DNA from: Prosthecobacter debontii
Lineage (GTDB): Bacteria; Verrucomicrobiota; Verrucomicrobiia; Verrucomicrobiales; Verrucomicrobiaceae
Assembly (NCBI GenBank): GCA_945869675.1
Contig: CAMBPS010000010.1
Coordinates: 1-62,274, forward strand
Direction of reading: 5' to 3'
DNA length: 62,274 nucleotides
This document shows, piece by piece, positions 17,774 through 27,628 of this stretch; positions within the stretch are counted from its first letter, which is position 1; every line of letters starts with the position of its first letter. Position numbers and translations under genes: made by a program. The notes under the pieces are model-generated. The model searched no databases. It was not told the DNA's origin and worked only from the letters and a program-made list of their open reading frames with translations.

Positions 17774-20671
17774 CTATTTCACGGGTCCATCGCTCATGAG
17801 ATAACGCAGTAAATGCACCACATTCTCTTCTCCTAGCGCGGTGAGCTGACCTTCAGGCATCAATGACATGGCAAGCTGAGTTTGTTCGGCGATCTGGCTA
17901 CGCTCGATGGTCAGTTTCTCAGCCGGTGTCTGCACGGTAAGGACGCGATCTGTCTGGGCAGGAATGACGCCGGTAATGGTTCGTCCATCTTTAAGCTTAA
18001 AGACGCTCATGCGGTAGTCGGCAGGCACGATGGCGCTGGGGTCGATGATGTTTTCGAGCAGGTAAGTGAGCTTATGGCGATCTCCACCGGTGAGGTCAGG
18101 GCCGATCAGGCCGCCCTCGCCGTAAAGTTTATGACAGGCTGCACAGACGGCGGTGAAGATGGCTTTGCCTTTAGCGGCTTCGCCTTTGGCCAAGCGCTCG
18201 GGGGTGAGTTTCTGGGTCCAGTCGGCGAGTTCAGCTTTTTTGGCCTCGGGGGTGTCGCGCAGCTCGCCCCAGACGGCGGTGAGTTTGGTGGTGAGGTCGG
18301 CATTATTCAGGCTGCGGATAGCACGAGCCTGATACGGGGTGATGAGTGCCAACGGAACGATGCCCGCTTTCACGGCATCGAGCAGCGCATGGGCAAAGGC
18401 AGGGCGACTGACCAGAGTAGCCACTGTAGCCGCCTGCTGCTCTTCACTGCGCTGAGGCCATGGATTGAGCAGAACTTTTGGAATGTTCGGATCATCATAG
18501 GCAGCCAAAGCACTGCGCGCAGCTGTGCCGAGGACTTTGTCATTGATCAAACCGCGCACGACGAGCAGCAGCTCAGGCTTCGCACTGCGGGTGAGGCTAG
18601 TGAAGGCATTGCGCCGTGCGTTGGCATCACCCTCGGCGTTTTTGACAATGGCGATGAGTTCATCGGAGGCACGTCCGCTACCGAAGACGAGGGAAAGCTG
18701 GCTCGCGAGCGAGCGGAGTGATGGAGTATTGGAGCTTTGGGTGGATGGGATTTCAGAAATCCATTTCTCCACCGCTCCATCACTCCATCCTGCTGGTTTC
18801 TTCGCGGTGCTGAAGCCATCGAGTCCGGCGGCCATGCCGGCGAGAATGTCTGCACGGACAGCGGCTTCCTTCGCCATCAAGGCCACGAGTGCATCCGCGG
18901 CTGCGGCATTCTTTTCGATGTCCTCAGCGATGCGACGGGCGACGAGTCGGCGCACGGTGGGGATCTTCGCGCTGGCGATCAACTCCACGCCCTTCATCGG
19001 GTCCGCCGCGACGGCGGGCTCGATGCCATACCAGATCATGAGCGGCTGCTGCCGGTCATTCACGTCTTCCTCATGCTGCGCCAAAGCCGCGGCAATGGGC
19101 CAGCGAGCTTCAAGCGGGAGCCTCTGTAAAAGAGAAGCCACCGTCAAGCGAACTAAGCCCGAAGAATCCTTGGCATAAAGTTCACAGGCTTCTCTGATGA
19201 GTGGCGCAGCTGCTTCAGCTAAGTCACGCAGCACTTTTGTTTTATCCGTCTCAGAGCGCGCTTTGTTCTTGTCGATTTGGAGGTAAGCGTTCTGGCGCTC
19301 AAATAAGATCTGTTGAGCTGAGCGGCTCCACCAGTTGTTCTCGTTCCCGAGCAGCTTCACGAGTTCCTCATCCTTCATCGCCGACACATGGATCGGCTCC
19401 GCCTTCTTCGGTTCCCCATAAACAATCTTGTAAATCCGGCCGCTCGTCCGGTGAACGCCGTCGTTGTCGTGGCATTCGCCGGAATCGGACCAGTCGGCGA
19501 CGAAGACGTTGCCGTCGGGGCCGGTGAGGAGGTCGATGCCGCGGAACCATTTGTCTTTGGCCTTCATGAAGTCAGGCGCGTGTTTGCCGGTGTAGCCGCA
19601 ACCTTCGCGGACGAGCTTGTCCATGTTAATGCGGTTGCCGTGCAGGTTGCAGGTGAGCATGGCGCCTTCGTATTCCTTTGGCCAGACGCCACCTTGATAG
19701 ATCAACATGCCGACATGGGCATGACCGCCACCGAGTTCGTCGGTCTTGCCTGAAACGCCGAGTTTGCGGATGGCATCCCATTTTTCCGCGCCTGTGTCCC
19801 AATGAAAATGGTCGGCAGTCTGCTCGATTGTCTCATAGATGTGTGGGTTCAGATGAGTGCCGAACATGCGACGGTAATACGCACCGGGAATGACATGCCA
19901 GAGGTGGCCGATGACGGTGTTGATCATGAACAACTCCCCGTCGGCATTCCAATCGTGGCCCCAGGAGTTGGTGCCGCCATGCGCGACATTTTCAAAGATC
20001 TTGCGGGTAGGATGAAAACGCCAGATGGCGCAGTTCAGCTTCGTGCGTTTGTCCGCAGCTGTGCCCGGAGCACCGACAGCGGAGGTGTCCGTGATGCCAT
20101 GACGACCATAAAGCCAGCCGTCAGGACCCCAGCGCAGGCCATTGACGATGTTGTGGCCGATGGTCTTGGTGTTAAAGCCATCCAGCAGGATTTCAGGCTC
20201 GCCATCGGGCACATCATCACCGTTTTTGTCAGCGATGAAGCTGAGGCTGCCGTTGTTTAAAATCCACACGCCGCCGTAACCGACCTCCACACTCGTCAAG
20301 TAGCTGCCCTGATCCCAGAAGACCTTGCGCCCGTCGTGCTTTCCGTCGCCATCTTTGTCCTCCAGAATGATGATACGGTCGCGCAGCTTCGTGTCCCAAC
20401 GAGCGGGATTTTCCGCATAGGTGTAATTTTCCGCCACCCAGAGCCGCCCCTTTGAATCCCAAGCCATGGCGATGGGCTGCTGCACATCCGGCTCCGCCGC
20501 GAACACTTGGCATTTAAAGCCGGGCGGCAGCTCCATCGTGCGCGCAACCTCCTCGGCTGGCATGGGCGAGCCTTTTTCAGAATTGAAGGGCGTGGGGAAA
20601 TCCCCTTCATTCGCCAAGGCTATGGAGGGCAAGGCGGTGAGAACGCAGAATATCAGACAGGATTTAAACAT
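17774..20671 (-). CDS. Secreted propeller/HEAT/cytochrome-c protein, PVC type
   Basis: The 965-residue exported protein has a signal peptide (1-20). Residues 45-400 form a sugar-dehydrogenase-like beta-propeller of the PVC membrane-bound dehydrogenase type, seen in [16 protein letters not shown] and several GxPDGxLYG-like blades. Residues 430-820 are helical and HEAT-like. The C-terminal 140 residues are the PVC heme-binding domain, with one CAACH heme c site followed by GPDLTGGDR and [13 protein letters not shown]. It probably oxidises sugars or related compounds and passes electrons to its own heme. A 72-bp palindromic element lies in frame within the helical region. It is divergent from transaldolase. 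Confidence 0.92.
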   Translation of the reverse strand: MFKSCLIFCVLTALPSIALANEGDFPTPFNSEKGSPMPAEEVARTMELPPGFKCQVFAAEPDVQQPIAMAWDSKGRLWVAENYTYAENPARWDTKLRDRIIILEDKDGDGKHDGRKVFWDQGSYLTSVEVGYGGVWILNNGSLSFIADKNGDDVPDGEPEILLDGFNTKTIGHNIVNGLRWGPDGWLYGRHGITDTSAVGAPGTAADKRTKLNCAIWRFHPTRKIFENVAHGGTNSWGHDWNADGELFMINTVIGHLWHVIPGAYYRRMFGTHLNPHIYETIEQTADHFHWDTGAEKWDAIRKLGVSGKTDELGGGHAHVGMLIYQGGVWPKEYEGAMLTCNLHGNRINMDKLVREGCGYTGKHAPDFMKAKDKWFRGIDLLTGPDGNVFVADWSDSGECHDNDGVHRTSGRIYKIVYGEPKKAEPIHVSAMKDEELVKLLGNENNWWSRSAQQILFERQNAYLQIDKNKARSETDKTKVLRDLAEAAAPLIREACELYAKDSSGLVRLTVASLLQRLPLEARWPIAAALAQHEEDVNDRQQPLMIWYGIEPAVAADPMKGVELIASAKIPTVRRLVARRIAEDIEKNAAAADALVALMAKEAAVRADILAGMAAGLDGFSTAKKPAGWSDGAVEKWISEIPSTQSSNTPSLRSLASQLSLVFGSGRASDELIAIVKNAEGDANARRNAFTSLTRSAKPELLLVVRGLINDKVLGTAARSALAAYDDPNIPKVLLNPWPQRSEEQQAATVATLVSRPAFAHALLDAVKAGIVPLALITPYQARAIRSLNNADLTTKLTAVWGELRDTPEAKKAELADWTQKLTPERLAKGEAAKGKAIFTAVCAACHKLYGEGGLIGPDLTGGDRHKLTYLLENIIDPSAIVPADYRMSVFKLKDGRTITGVIPAQTDRVLTVQTPAEKLTIERSQIAEQTQLAMSLMPEGQLTALGEENVVHLLRYLMSDGPVK
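18715..18786. repeat. 72-bp palindromic element inside the cytochrome-propeller gene
   Basis: GGAGTGATGGAG (18715-18726) and CTCCATCACTCC (18775-18786) are exact inverted repeats. Inside lie GGTGGA/TCCACC and a central GGATTTC-A-GAAATCC hairpin. The whole can fold into one long cruciform. It equals 24 codons and does not disturb the reading frame; the encoded peptide is Ser/Trp/Glu-rich, between helical repeats. This is the look of a REP-like element that has been tolerated inside a gene. Confidence 0.6.
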
Positions 20672-20769
20672 GAGTCAGTCTGAACCAACGCCACTCAGAC
20701 GACAAGATTACAACCGATGTGCATGCGTCTTTTTACGGATTGAGATGAAAAGCCAGTCCAGACCCACGC

Positions 20770-20797
20770 TTGCATCTGGGCAGGTTGCCTTTATTCT
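20770..20797 (+). promoter_or_regulatory. Candidate sigma-70 promoter of the transaldolase gene
   Basis: TTGCAT (20770-20775) and TATTCT (20792-20797) are separated by 16 bp, 19 bases before ATG 20817. This is the best match in the 145-bp divergent spacer. Motif match only. Confidence 0.35.
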
Positions 20798-20816
20798 CGC
20801 GGCCCCAATACATACA

Positions 20817-21770
20817 ATGAATCAGCTCGATCAGCTCAAGCAGCATACCATCGTCGTCGCAGATACTGGTGACTTTGAGGCCATGAAGGCCTACAAGCCC
20901 CAGGACGCCACCACCAATCCGTCCCTTATTCTTCAGGCCTCCCAGAAGGCGGAGTATCAATCGTTGGTCGATCAGGCCATCGCTGAATACAAAAGCAGCT
21001 CCCTCACCGGCCCCGCCAAAGTGGAAGCCATCATGGACCGCATTTTGATCCTCTTCGGGCTAGAAATCCTCAAGATCGTCCCAGGTCGCGTCTCCACCGA
21101 AGTGGATGCCCGCCTCTCCTTCGATACCCAGGGTAACCTCGACAAAGCTCGTCAACTCATTGGCATGTATGAGAAGGCTGGTATCGGTCGTGAGCGTGTT
21201 TTAATCAAAATTGCCTCCACTTGGGAAGGCATCAAAGCCGCTGAGATCCTGCAAAAAGAAGGCATCAACTGCAATCTGACCCTACTTTTCAGCCTGGCCC
21301 AAGCCGTGGCCTGTGCCGAGGGCGGCATCAAACTGATCTCTCCTTTCGTCGGTCGTATCCTTGACTGGCACAAGAAGAGCACCGGCAAAGACTTTGCCCC
21401 AACCGAAGATCCGGGCGTGCTGTCCGTGACTCAGATCTACAATTACTACAAGCACTTCGGCTACAAAACTGAAGTCATGGGTGCCAGCTTCCGTAACAAA
21501 GGTGAAATCACCGAACTTGCAGGCTGTGATCTCCTGACCATCAGCCCGGGTCTGCTCGGTGAACTGCAGGCTTCTGAGGAAACGCTGACGAAGAAACTCG
21601 ACGCTACGGCCGCCCAATCTCTGAAAATTGATCGCATTGGCAGCGATGAGAAGACCTTCCGCTGGCTCTTCAACGAAGACGCCATGGCCACTGAAAAGAC
21701 CGCTGAAGGCATCCGTAACTTCGGGAAAGACATCGTGAAGCTTGAAAAGCTAATCGAAGCTGGTTTGTAA
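20817..21770 (+). CDS. tal: Transaldolase
   Basis: The 317-residue TalB-type transaldolase moves a dihydroxyacetone unit between sugar phosphates in the non-oxidative pentose phosphate pathway. Family motifs are visible: [10 protein letters not shown] near residue 28, the Schiff-base Lys in [11 protein letters not shown] (about residue 128) and [11 protein letters not shown] near residue 175. Length is as in E. coli TalB. ATG 20817 ([11 protein letters not shown]) matches the family start; the open frame continues upstream but is antisense to the neighbouring gene. A clear terminator follows. Confidence 0.97.
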   Translation: MNQLDQLKQHTIVVADTGDFEAMKAYKPQDATTNPSLILQASQKAEYQSLVDQAIAEYKSSSLTGPAKVEAIMDRILILFGLEILKIVPGRVSTEVDARLSFDTQGNLDKARQLIGMYEKAGIGRERVLIKIASTWEGIKAAEILQKEGINCNLTLLFSLAQAVACAEGGIKLISPFVGRILDWHKKSTGKDFAPTEDPGVLSVTQIYNYYKHFGYKTEVMGASFRNKGEITELAGCDLLTISPGLLGELQASEETLTKKLDATAAQSLKIDRIGSDEKTFRWLFNEDAMATEKTAEGIRNFGKDIVKLEKLIEAGL

Positions 21771-21804
21771 AAAGCCGCACACTCTTCGGTCTGCCTGTCA
21801 CTTT

Positions 21805-21837
21805 AAAAGCGCGATTCTGAAAAGGATCGCGCTTTTT
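21805..21837 (+). terminator. Terminator after transaldolase
   Basis: AAAAGCGCGAT (21805-21815) pairs with ATCGCGCTTTT (21826-21836) around a 10-base loop and is followed by further T. The symmetric A/T flanks allow use in both directions. It lies 35 bases after the tal stop. Confidence 0.85.
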
Positions 21838-21910
21838 CGTGGTCGAGTTTCAGGTTTCGAGTCATAGCGCATTTGAAAAGGGGAGATCAAGCCTCAAAGC
21901 AGAAGAGATG

Positions 21911-22183
21911 TTTAACCGCTAATGGGAACCCAATGAACGCTAATGACAGAGACAGAAAATGACAGGTCTGGCTTCGTCTATTAGCGGCTTTCAGCGTTTA
22001 TCCTAGATCCGGGAATGGAAGATCGTTGAGTTGCGCCAGGGCTTGGTTTCACAAGGCTTCTTCGACTCGAAGCGGCTGTGTCTTGGGTGACACTGCCGGA
22101 GAGGCGAAAAGCCTTGTGGAATCAATGACGGATGCAAATCGGCGGTCTGCCATTCCTGAATCTAGGTTTATTAGCGGTTTAAA
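21911..22183. repeat. Intergenic palindromic repeat (CGCTAAT type), split by an insertion
   Basis: TTTAACCGCTAAT at 21911-21923 faces ATTAGCGGTTTAAA at 22170-22183, with further AACGCTAAT and ATTAGCG copies inside. Removing the element at 22002-22166 leaves a palindromic unit of about 105 bp. I recall CGCTAAT-rich repeats as common between genes in Verrucomicrobia, but copy number here needs a genome search. The 493-bp gap 21771-22263 holds only this, the nested insertion and the tal terminator; I see no gene. Confidence 0.55.
22002..22166. mobile_element. MITE-like 165-bp element nested in the intergenic repeat
   Basis: The ends CCTAGATCCGGGAATGG (22002-22018) and CCATTCCTGAATCTAGG (22150-22166) are inverted repeats with two mismatches in 17. 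Both sides carry TTTAT (21997-22001 and 22167-22171), a likely 5-bp target duplication. A second inverted pair, TTTCACAAGGCTT (22047-22059) and AAGCCTTGTGGAA (22109-22121), sits inside. There is no ORF of useful size. These are the marks of a non-autonomous miniature element; the mobilising transposase is not in the window. Confidence 0.6.
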
Positions 22184-22263
22184 AAGTTAAGGGTATGCAT
22201 CCCACAATTTCCTGTCTTCAATCATTGAACTTTAAACCAGAAACTTGAAACTAAAGCCCAGAT

Positions 22264-23463
22264 TTAGTGCACGATCTGCACCTCATCCCCGATACGGCAG
22301 ATTTCAAAGAACTTCTGCGCCTTCTCATGAGGCAGCCGAATGCAACCATGCGAAGCCGGACGACCTGTCACATAACCACTGTGCAGACCAATAGCGCTGC
22401 AATTCAAGCGCATGAAAAAAGGCATGGAACAGTGATACAGTGTGCTGGTCCAAGTTCGATGTTTATCCGTGATGACATAGCGACCAGCGGGTGTGCTATA
22501 ACCTGCACGTCCAGTAGAGACAGCGCAGGTGTCGAGCAATACCCCGTCTTGAATAACCCAGGCCCGTTGCTTGGATAGGTCAATGGTGACCAAGACCTCT
22601 GGCTCAGACTCAGGCTGCCGACCTAAAAGGATGCGCATAAGGAAAAGATAGCCTTGCTCAGCCGCAAAGTTGATTGGATAACGGTGATAACGCCTCGTGC
22701 CTTTGGAGGTGCTTGCCCCAGATCTCAGCAACTCGGAGGCTCCCTCGACATCACCGCGAGAAGCACAAGCAATCAAGGCCGTCACACCTCGGTCATCTTC
22801 CAGACTGTTTTTGAGATCCCTGATCGTGACACGTTTCATCAAAGCCTTGGTGGGTGGCGCATTGAAGCGCGTATTTGGATCAGCTCCCGCCGCGATCAGC
22901 GCCCGATAGATGTCCGCACCACGGCGAAGTGATGCCAGCGCCAGAGGGGGTTGTTTTTCATAACCTATTTGAGTCGCCTCAGCGCCGCCATGCAGCAAAG
23001 CCCGCACACATTTTGCAGAACCAATACGGACTGCGGTGCAAAGAATTGTGTCACCTCCAGGCGTTGGCTCATTGGCATCTGCCCCACGCGCTAAAAGGTC
23101 ATTGACCCATTCATCATCATCCATCAGCACCGCATAATGCAGCAAAGGAAGTCCACCAATCTCTGGCAATTCCGTGCGAAATTTCTCCCTCACATCGACT
23201 TGAAAAGCAGCCCAGCCCCTAGCTTCAGAATCAGTGGACTGCGATATCGCATTTTTTTGCGTGGAAGCTGGTTCAGGAAAAGCTTCCGGAGCCTCTGCAA
23301 CACAAGCAACTGCGGTGGTTAGCGCTGGCACTTCAGTTCCATACAAGGCACTGAAAAGGAACGGCACTGTCAGTGCTTCAACCGCCATCACACAACCCTG
23401 AAAGATTGCTTTGACTGTGCGACTAGATTGCTGAGGCTTTTTCAGATTCTTGGCCATAGTCAT
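22264..23463 (-). CDS. Ankyrin-repeat protein with C-terminal L,D-transpeptidase (YkuD) domain
   Basis: The 399-residue protein begins with a signal or membrane anchor (about residues 16-45). Four or five ankyrin-type repeats follow (about residues 95-275; patterns such as GGLPLLHYAVLMDD and GGDTILCTAVRIGSAKCVRALLHGGA). Residues 290-399 are a YkuD domain with GLHSGYVTGRPASHGCIRL, which supplies the conserved His and catalytic Cys. L,D-transpeptidases cross-link peptidoglycan or attach proteins to it in the periplasm, so the ankyrin part probably also faces the periplasm. The start is uncertain: 23463, 23457 or 23529. Confidence 0.85.
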   Translation of the reverse strand: MTMAKNLKKPQQSSRTVKAIFQGCVMAVEALTVPFLFSALYGTEVPALTTAVACVAEAPEAFPEPASTQKNAISQSTDSEARGWAAFQVDVREKFRTELPEIGGLPLLHYAVLMDDDEWVNDLLARGADANEPTPGGDTILCTAVRIGSAKCVRALLHGGAEATQIGYEKQPPLALASLRRGADIYRALIAAGADPNTRFNAPPTKALMKRVTIRDLKNSLEDDRGVTALIACASRGDVEGASELLRSGASTSKGTRRYHRYPINFAAEQGYLFLMRILLGRQPESEPEVLVTIDLSKQRAWVIQDGVLLDTCAVSTGRAGYSTPAGRYVITDKHRTWTSTLYHCSMPFFMRLNCSAIGLHSGYVTGRPASHGCIRLPHEKAQKFFEICRIGDEVQIVH

Positions 23464-23583
23464 CAAATCACGATCTGTTCCACAAGATTGACCCGATTTT
23501 AAAGTTCTCTGAAGAGACAAGAATGCCATTTCTACAACTCATTGATTGTAAATACAAGCACAACCTTTCTAGTCATTCGCTCC

Positions 23584-24993
23584 ATGAAGTCCAGCGACAT
23601 TCACATTACCTCTGCCTCCGTCTACTTGATTCCAGTCAACATGCGCGTTCCGCTGAAATTCGGTCCAGAGACGGTGACTCGCGTCGTTTGCCTCAGGGTA
23701 AAAGTCGGCGTTCAAGATCGTGAGGGCCGTCAAGCCGAAGGCTGGGGAGAAACACCCCTGAGTGTATCCTGGGTCTGGCCCAGCACCATTAGTGTGGCCG
23801 AGCGTGCTCAGCGCATGGAAGACTTCTCCATACGTCTAGCCCAACGGCTGATGAACTGCGGACTTCAGGGACATCCCATGGAGATCGGCTCTGACTTTAT
23901 CCATCATCACTTAGCCGATGAAACCCGCGCGGCGAATGCCGCAGCAGGCACACAAACGGCGGGCGCGGAGATGCCCTATCTAGGGTCACTCGTTGCCTTT
24001 AGCGCCTTTGACATCGCCATTCATGATGCTTTTGGCAACCTGCTAGAGCGTGATGTGTATGAGACTTATGGACCGGAGTTCATGAATCGCGATCTGAGCA
24101 GCTATCTTGAAGCTGAAGTAGGCAGCGGTATCGACTTCACGAGTCGTTATCCCCAGGATTTCTTTGCGGCCAAAACGGAGACTTCCCTGCCCGTCTGGCA
24201 CCTCGTCGGCGGTGTGGATGCACTGGAAGCCACGGATCTGAACGGTAGCGAACCCAGCGACGAGCACCCTATTTTACTCGCCGATTGGATTCAGCGCGAT
24301 GGCCTAAAATGCCTCAAAGTGAAACTCCGCGGCACGGATGCCGCCTGGGATTATGAGCGCATGGTCCGCATCGGTCGCATTGGCTTTGCCAATGGGGTGC
24401 GCTGGCTGAGTGCAGACTTTAACTGCACGGTCAAAGACCCCGCTTATGTGAATGCCATCAGCGACCGACTCCTAGCTGAAGAACCTGAGATCTATGCCCG
24501 CACTTTATACATCGAGCAACCTTTCCCCTATGATCTCGAGGCCCATCAGATCGACGTCCGGAGCGTCTCTGCCCGGAAACCCCTGTTTCTCGATGAAAGC
24601 GCTCACGATTGGGAATTTGTCCGCCTAGGTCGACGCCTTGGCTGGAGTGGCGTGGCACTCAAGACCTGCAAAACCCAGACCGGTGCGCTTTTGAGTCTCT
24701 GCTGGGCTAAGGCTCATGGGATGCCGCTGATGGTACAAGATCTCACCAATCCCATGCTGGCCATCATTCCGCACGTCAAACTCGCCGCCCATGCAGGCAC
24801 GATCCAAGGCGTGGAATGCAATGCCATGCAGTTTTACCCTGATGCATCCATCCTTGAAGAGCGCGTTCATCCTGGCCTTTATCGCCGACGTGAAGGCATC
24901 ATCGATCTCAGCAGCCTGACTGGTAGCGGCTTCGGCTACCGGATCGAGGAAATCGCGCGGGAACTGCCGAAACCAGCTTTTGTATCGGCTTAA
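23584..24993 (+). CDS. Enolase-superfamily (mandelate racemase/muconate lactonizing type) enzyme
   Basis: The 469-residue protein has the enolase-superfamily layout: a capping domain to about residue 150, then a modified TIM barrel. The KCLKVKLRG segment provides the catalytic KxK-type lysines near residue 245. Metal ligands are suggested by SADFNCT, YIEQPFP and FLDESAHD, and KTCKTQTG may carry the opposite-face Lys. These enzymes abstract a proton alpha to a carboxylate; the reaction (dehydratase, epimerase or racemase) cannot be assigned. ATG 23584 is preferred; 23542 is possible. The end overlaps the next gene by 4 bp, tail to tail. Confidence 0.82.
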   Translation: MKSSDIHITSASVYLIPVNMRVPLKFGPETVTRVVCLRVKVGVQDREGRQAEGWGETPLSVSWVWPSTISVAERAQRMEDFSIRLAQRLMNCGLQGHPMEIGSDFIHHHLADETRAANAAAGTQTAGAEMPYLGSLVAFSAFDIAIHDAFGNLLERDVYETYGPEFMNRDLSSYLEAEVGSGIDFTSRYPQDFFAAKTETSLPVWHLVGGVDALEATDLNGSEPSDEHPILLADWIQRDGLKCLKVKLRGTDAAWDYERMVRIGRIGFANGVRWLSADFNCTVKDPAYVNAISDRLLAEEPEIYARTLYIEQPFPYDLEAHQIDVRSVSARKPLFLDESAHDWEFVRLGRRLGWSGVALKTCKTQTGALLSLCWAKAHGMPLMVQDLTNPMLAIIPHVKLAAHAGTIQGVECNAMQFYPDASILEERVHPGLYRRREGIIDLSSLTGSGFGYRIEEIARELPKPAFVSA

Positions 24994-25559
24994 GGCGCTG
25001 GTTCTTGAGCAGATGAACCCACCACCGCAAATGGTCGGCTGGTTTCACCTGGGAATAGCACCATTACCTTAGGTTCGGTCAGGCTTGGGTTCTTCAATAG
25101 CAGAATCAGGCTGACCTGCGCTGCCTGACCAAAACCCAACACAAAGGTCCCTTGCCTCACAGGCACCGTGGCCTTGATTGTCGCAAGCAAATGCACCTCA
25201 GTCGTCTCTGGGGTCAACGGGAGATTTGTGATCCCATCCATGGCCTGCCAAGTCACCTCTGGCAGTGGCAAAACGACGGAACCAAACTGCAGTTTTATAT
25301 TCTCGCTAAGATAGGCCACCGCCTTTTCAAAGGTGGCCTTCACCTGTTCAGGCGTCTGCTCCAGGAACCAAGCTGCGACGACTGGCGGCAGTGAAGTCGG
25401 CTGATCGGATAAAATCACACGCGGATCCACATTGACCTTCACTGCAAAATGACCCTGCGAGTCAAAGTCCGCCTCAATGGTCATGTTCGGCACCTGATGA
25501 GCCGATGCAGACGCAGCAAGAAACAGCGTCAGTAATAATAAGCGTAATTGGAAAGGCAT
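24990..25559 (-). CDS. Secreted hypothetical protein
   Basis: The 189-residue protein has a clear signal peptide (MPFQLRLLLLTLFLAASASA). The mature part alternates hydrophobic and polar residues like a beta-sandwich, with VKVNVDPRVILSD near residue 40 and VMVLFPGETSRPF near the end. No family recognised. Its stop codon overlaps the convergent enolase-superfamily gene by 4 bp, and its start faces ilvD. Confidence 0.6.
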   Translation of the reverse strand: MPFQLRLLLLTLFLAASASAHQVPNMTIEADFDSQGHFAVKVNVDPRVILSDQPTSLPPVVAAWFLEQTPEQVKATFEKAVAYLSENIKLQFGSVVLPLPEVTWQAMDGITNLPLTPETTEVHLLATIKATVPVRQGTFVLGFGQAAQVSLILLLKNPSLTEPKVMVLFPGETSRPFAVVGSSAQEPAP

Positions 25560-25672
25560 TGGGAGTTAATGAGGAGCTATGTTGGGGACAAAAAGCTTAT
25601 CGCAGTCAATAATCTCACTCACGTGCTACTTGCGTGGGCGCAGGACGACTGCCAGTTTAGTTATCCTACATC

Positions 25673-27394
25673 ATGGCCAAGAAAGCAGCATCTAAAAAAC
25701 CCGAGTCCCTTCACCGCAAACACAGCGCCTGCGTCGTCGACGGCGTCGAGCGTGCACCAAGCCGAGCGATGCTCCATGCGGTGGGCTTCAAACGTGAAGA
25801 TTTCCAAAAGTCTCAAATCGGCATTGCTAGCACCTGGAGCATGGTGACGCCCTGCAACATGCACATTGACCGCTTAGCTAAAGAATCCGCCAAAGGCGTG
25901 GATGCGGCCGGTGGGAAAAGCATCATCTTCAATACCATCACCATTTCTGATGGTATCTCTATGGGCACAGAGGGCATGAAATACTCTCTCGTCTCACGCG
26001 AGGTGATCGCTGACTCGATCGAAACCGTCGTAGGTTGCGAAGGGCTGGACGGCTACGTGGCCATCGGCGGTTGTGATAAAAACATGCCTGGCTGCCTGAT
26101 CGCCATGGCGCGCATGAATCGCCCCAGCGTTTTTGTTTATGGTGGCACCATCCTGCCTGGCTGCGTCGGCCACGAAAAAAAGGATGCTGATATCGTTACC
26201 GTTTTTGAAGCCGTGGGTAAGCACGCCAATTGCCTGATCAACGACAAAGACCTCATCGATATCGAAGAAAATTCCATCCCTGGAGAAGGCAGCTGCGGCG
26301 GCATGTACACCGCGAATACGATGGCTAGTGCCATCGAGGCTCTAGGTATGTCTTTACCCAACTCAGGCGCGCAATCCGCGGTCGGTGACGATAAACTGAT
26401 CGACTGCTTCGATGCAGGCGTCGCTGTGATGAACATGATCAAGCTGGGCATCACACCCCGCGATATCATGACGAAGGAAGCTTTTGAAAATGCCATCACC
26501 CTGATCATCACCCTCGGTGGCAGCACCAATGCTGTGCTTCATCTCATCGCCATGGCCCATGCAGCCAATGTAAAGCTGAGTATCGACGACTTCACGCGCA
26601 TCGGCAAGAAGACCCCGGTTTTGGGCGACCTGAAACCCAGCGGCAAATACTTCATGAACGATCTGGTAAAGATCGGCGGCACTGTTCCGCTCATGCGCAT
26701 CCTCGTCGAGGAAGGTCTCATGCACGGCGACTGCCTGACGGTCACGGGTCGCACCATGAAAGAAAACCTGCGAAAATCCAAGATCGTCTATCCAAAGGGC
26801 CAGACCATCATCCGTCCGCTCAGTGATCCAATCAAAAAAGACAGCCATCTGGTTATCTTCCGCGGTAACCTCTGCCCCGAAGGAGCTGTCGGTAAGATCA
26901 GCGGCAAAGAAGGTCTTAAATTCACCGGCAAAGCCATTGTCTTTGAGTCGGAAGAAACCGCCCTACAGGCCATTCTGCATGACAAAGTGAAGAAAGGCCA
27001 CGTCATCGTCATCCGCATGGAAGGCCCCAAAGGTGGTCCAGGCATGAGAGAGATGCTTTCCCCGACCAGTGCCATCATGGGCAAAGGACTTGGCAAAGAT
27101 GTCGCCCTCATCACCGACGGACGTTTCAGCGGTGGCAGCCACGGTTTCGTCGTCGGTCACGTGACACCAGAAGCTTTTGTTGGTGGACCAATTGCCGTCA
27201 TCAAAAATGGTGACGCCATCACGATCGACGCTGAGAAGCGTGCCATCACTCTGGGCGTCTCAGCCAAAGAACTCAAAGATCGCTTGGCCAAATGGAAGCA
27301 GCCAAAACCACGCTACACCCGTGGAGTCTTGGCTAAGTATGCCAAGTTGACCACGAGCGCCAGCTTGGGTGCCGTCACAGACATGGGCCTTTAA
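25673..27394 (+). CDS. ilvD: Dihydroxy-acid dehydratase
   Basis: IlvD dehydrates dihydroxy-acids to the keto acids of valine and isoleucine; the valine keto acid also feeds LeuA. The 573-residue length fits. Cysteines of the iron-sulfur cluster lie in [16 protein letters not shown] and [12 protein letters not shown]; this three-Cys pattern is typical of the [2Fe-2S] type. The C-terminal [16 protein letters not shown] motif is conserved. An initial Lys/Ala-rich stretch of about 10 residues is extra. ATG 25673 is preceded only by a weak ribosome site. Unlike leuA, no leader peptide is visible upstream. Confidence 0.97.
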   Translation: MAKKAASKKPESLHRKHSACVVDGVERAPSRAMLHAVGFKREDFQKSQIGIASTWSMVTPCNMHIDRLAKESAKGVDAAGGKSIIFNTITISDGISMGTEGMKYSLVSREVIADSIETVVGCEGLDGYVAIGGCDKNMPGCLIAMARMNRPSVFVYGGTILPGCVGHEKKDADIVTVFEAVGKHANCLINDKDLIDIEENSIPGEGSCGGMYTANTMASAIEALGMSLPNSGAQSAVGDDKLIDCFDAGVAVMNMIKLGITPRDIMTKEAFENAITLIITLGGSTNAVLHLIAMAHAANVKLSIDDFTRIGKKTPVLGDLKPSGKYFMNDLVKIGGTVPLMRILVEEGLMHGDCLTVTGRTMKENLRKSKIVYPKGQTIIRPLSDPIKKDSHLVIFRGNLCPEGAVGKISGKEGLKFTGKAIVFESEETALQAILHDKVKKGHVIVIRMEGPKGGPGMREMLSPTSAIMGKGLGKDVALITDGRFSGGSHGFVVGHVTPEAFVGGPIAVIKNGDAITIDAEKRAITLGVSAKELKDRLAKWKQPKPRYTRGVLAKYAKLTTSASLGAVTDMGL

Positions 27395-27459
27395 TCTCCA
27401 CCCTCTGGGGCAGGGCTTACACATGAAATGAGGCTTTAAACCTAGAAGCTGGGCATTGT

Positions 27460-27535
27460 TACAGGATTGACAAGATTGTCAGGATGAACAGGATTTTTTC
27501 AGACCTGTTAATCCTGCCTTCTTGTTAATCCTGTA
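27460..27535. repeat. Long hairpin repeat (AATCCTGT type) after ilvD
   Basis: TACAGGATTGACAAGA (27460-27475) pairs with TCTTGTTAATCCTGTA (27520-27535) and the inner CAGGATGAACAGG (27480-27492) with CCTGTTAATCCTG (27504-27516), one mismatch each. A run of six T in the loop makes a simple terminator unlikely, though it could end ilvD transcription. The phrase resembles a dispersed intergenic repeat of PVC genomes (from memory). Nothing else is seen in 27395-27628. Confidence 0.6.
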
Positions 27536-27628
27536 TTATCTGGTGCCCTATTTTTGGTGCGTAAGCACTGCCATCTGGGGCGGATGTCGGCACGACGCCG
27601 ACATCTGCACTCAGAATAAGCCAGACTC

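Noticed and set aside
25560..25672. Leader peptide for ilvD with Ile/Leu/Val codons
   Set aside because: The ORF beginning near 25569 does not stop before ilvD but runs far into it in another frame, and no terminator/antiterminator pair is visible.
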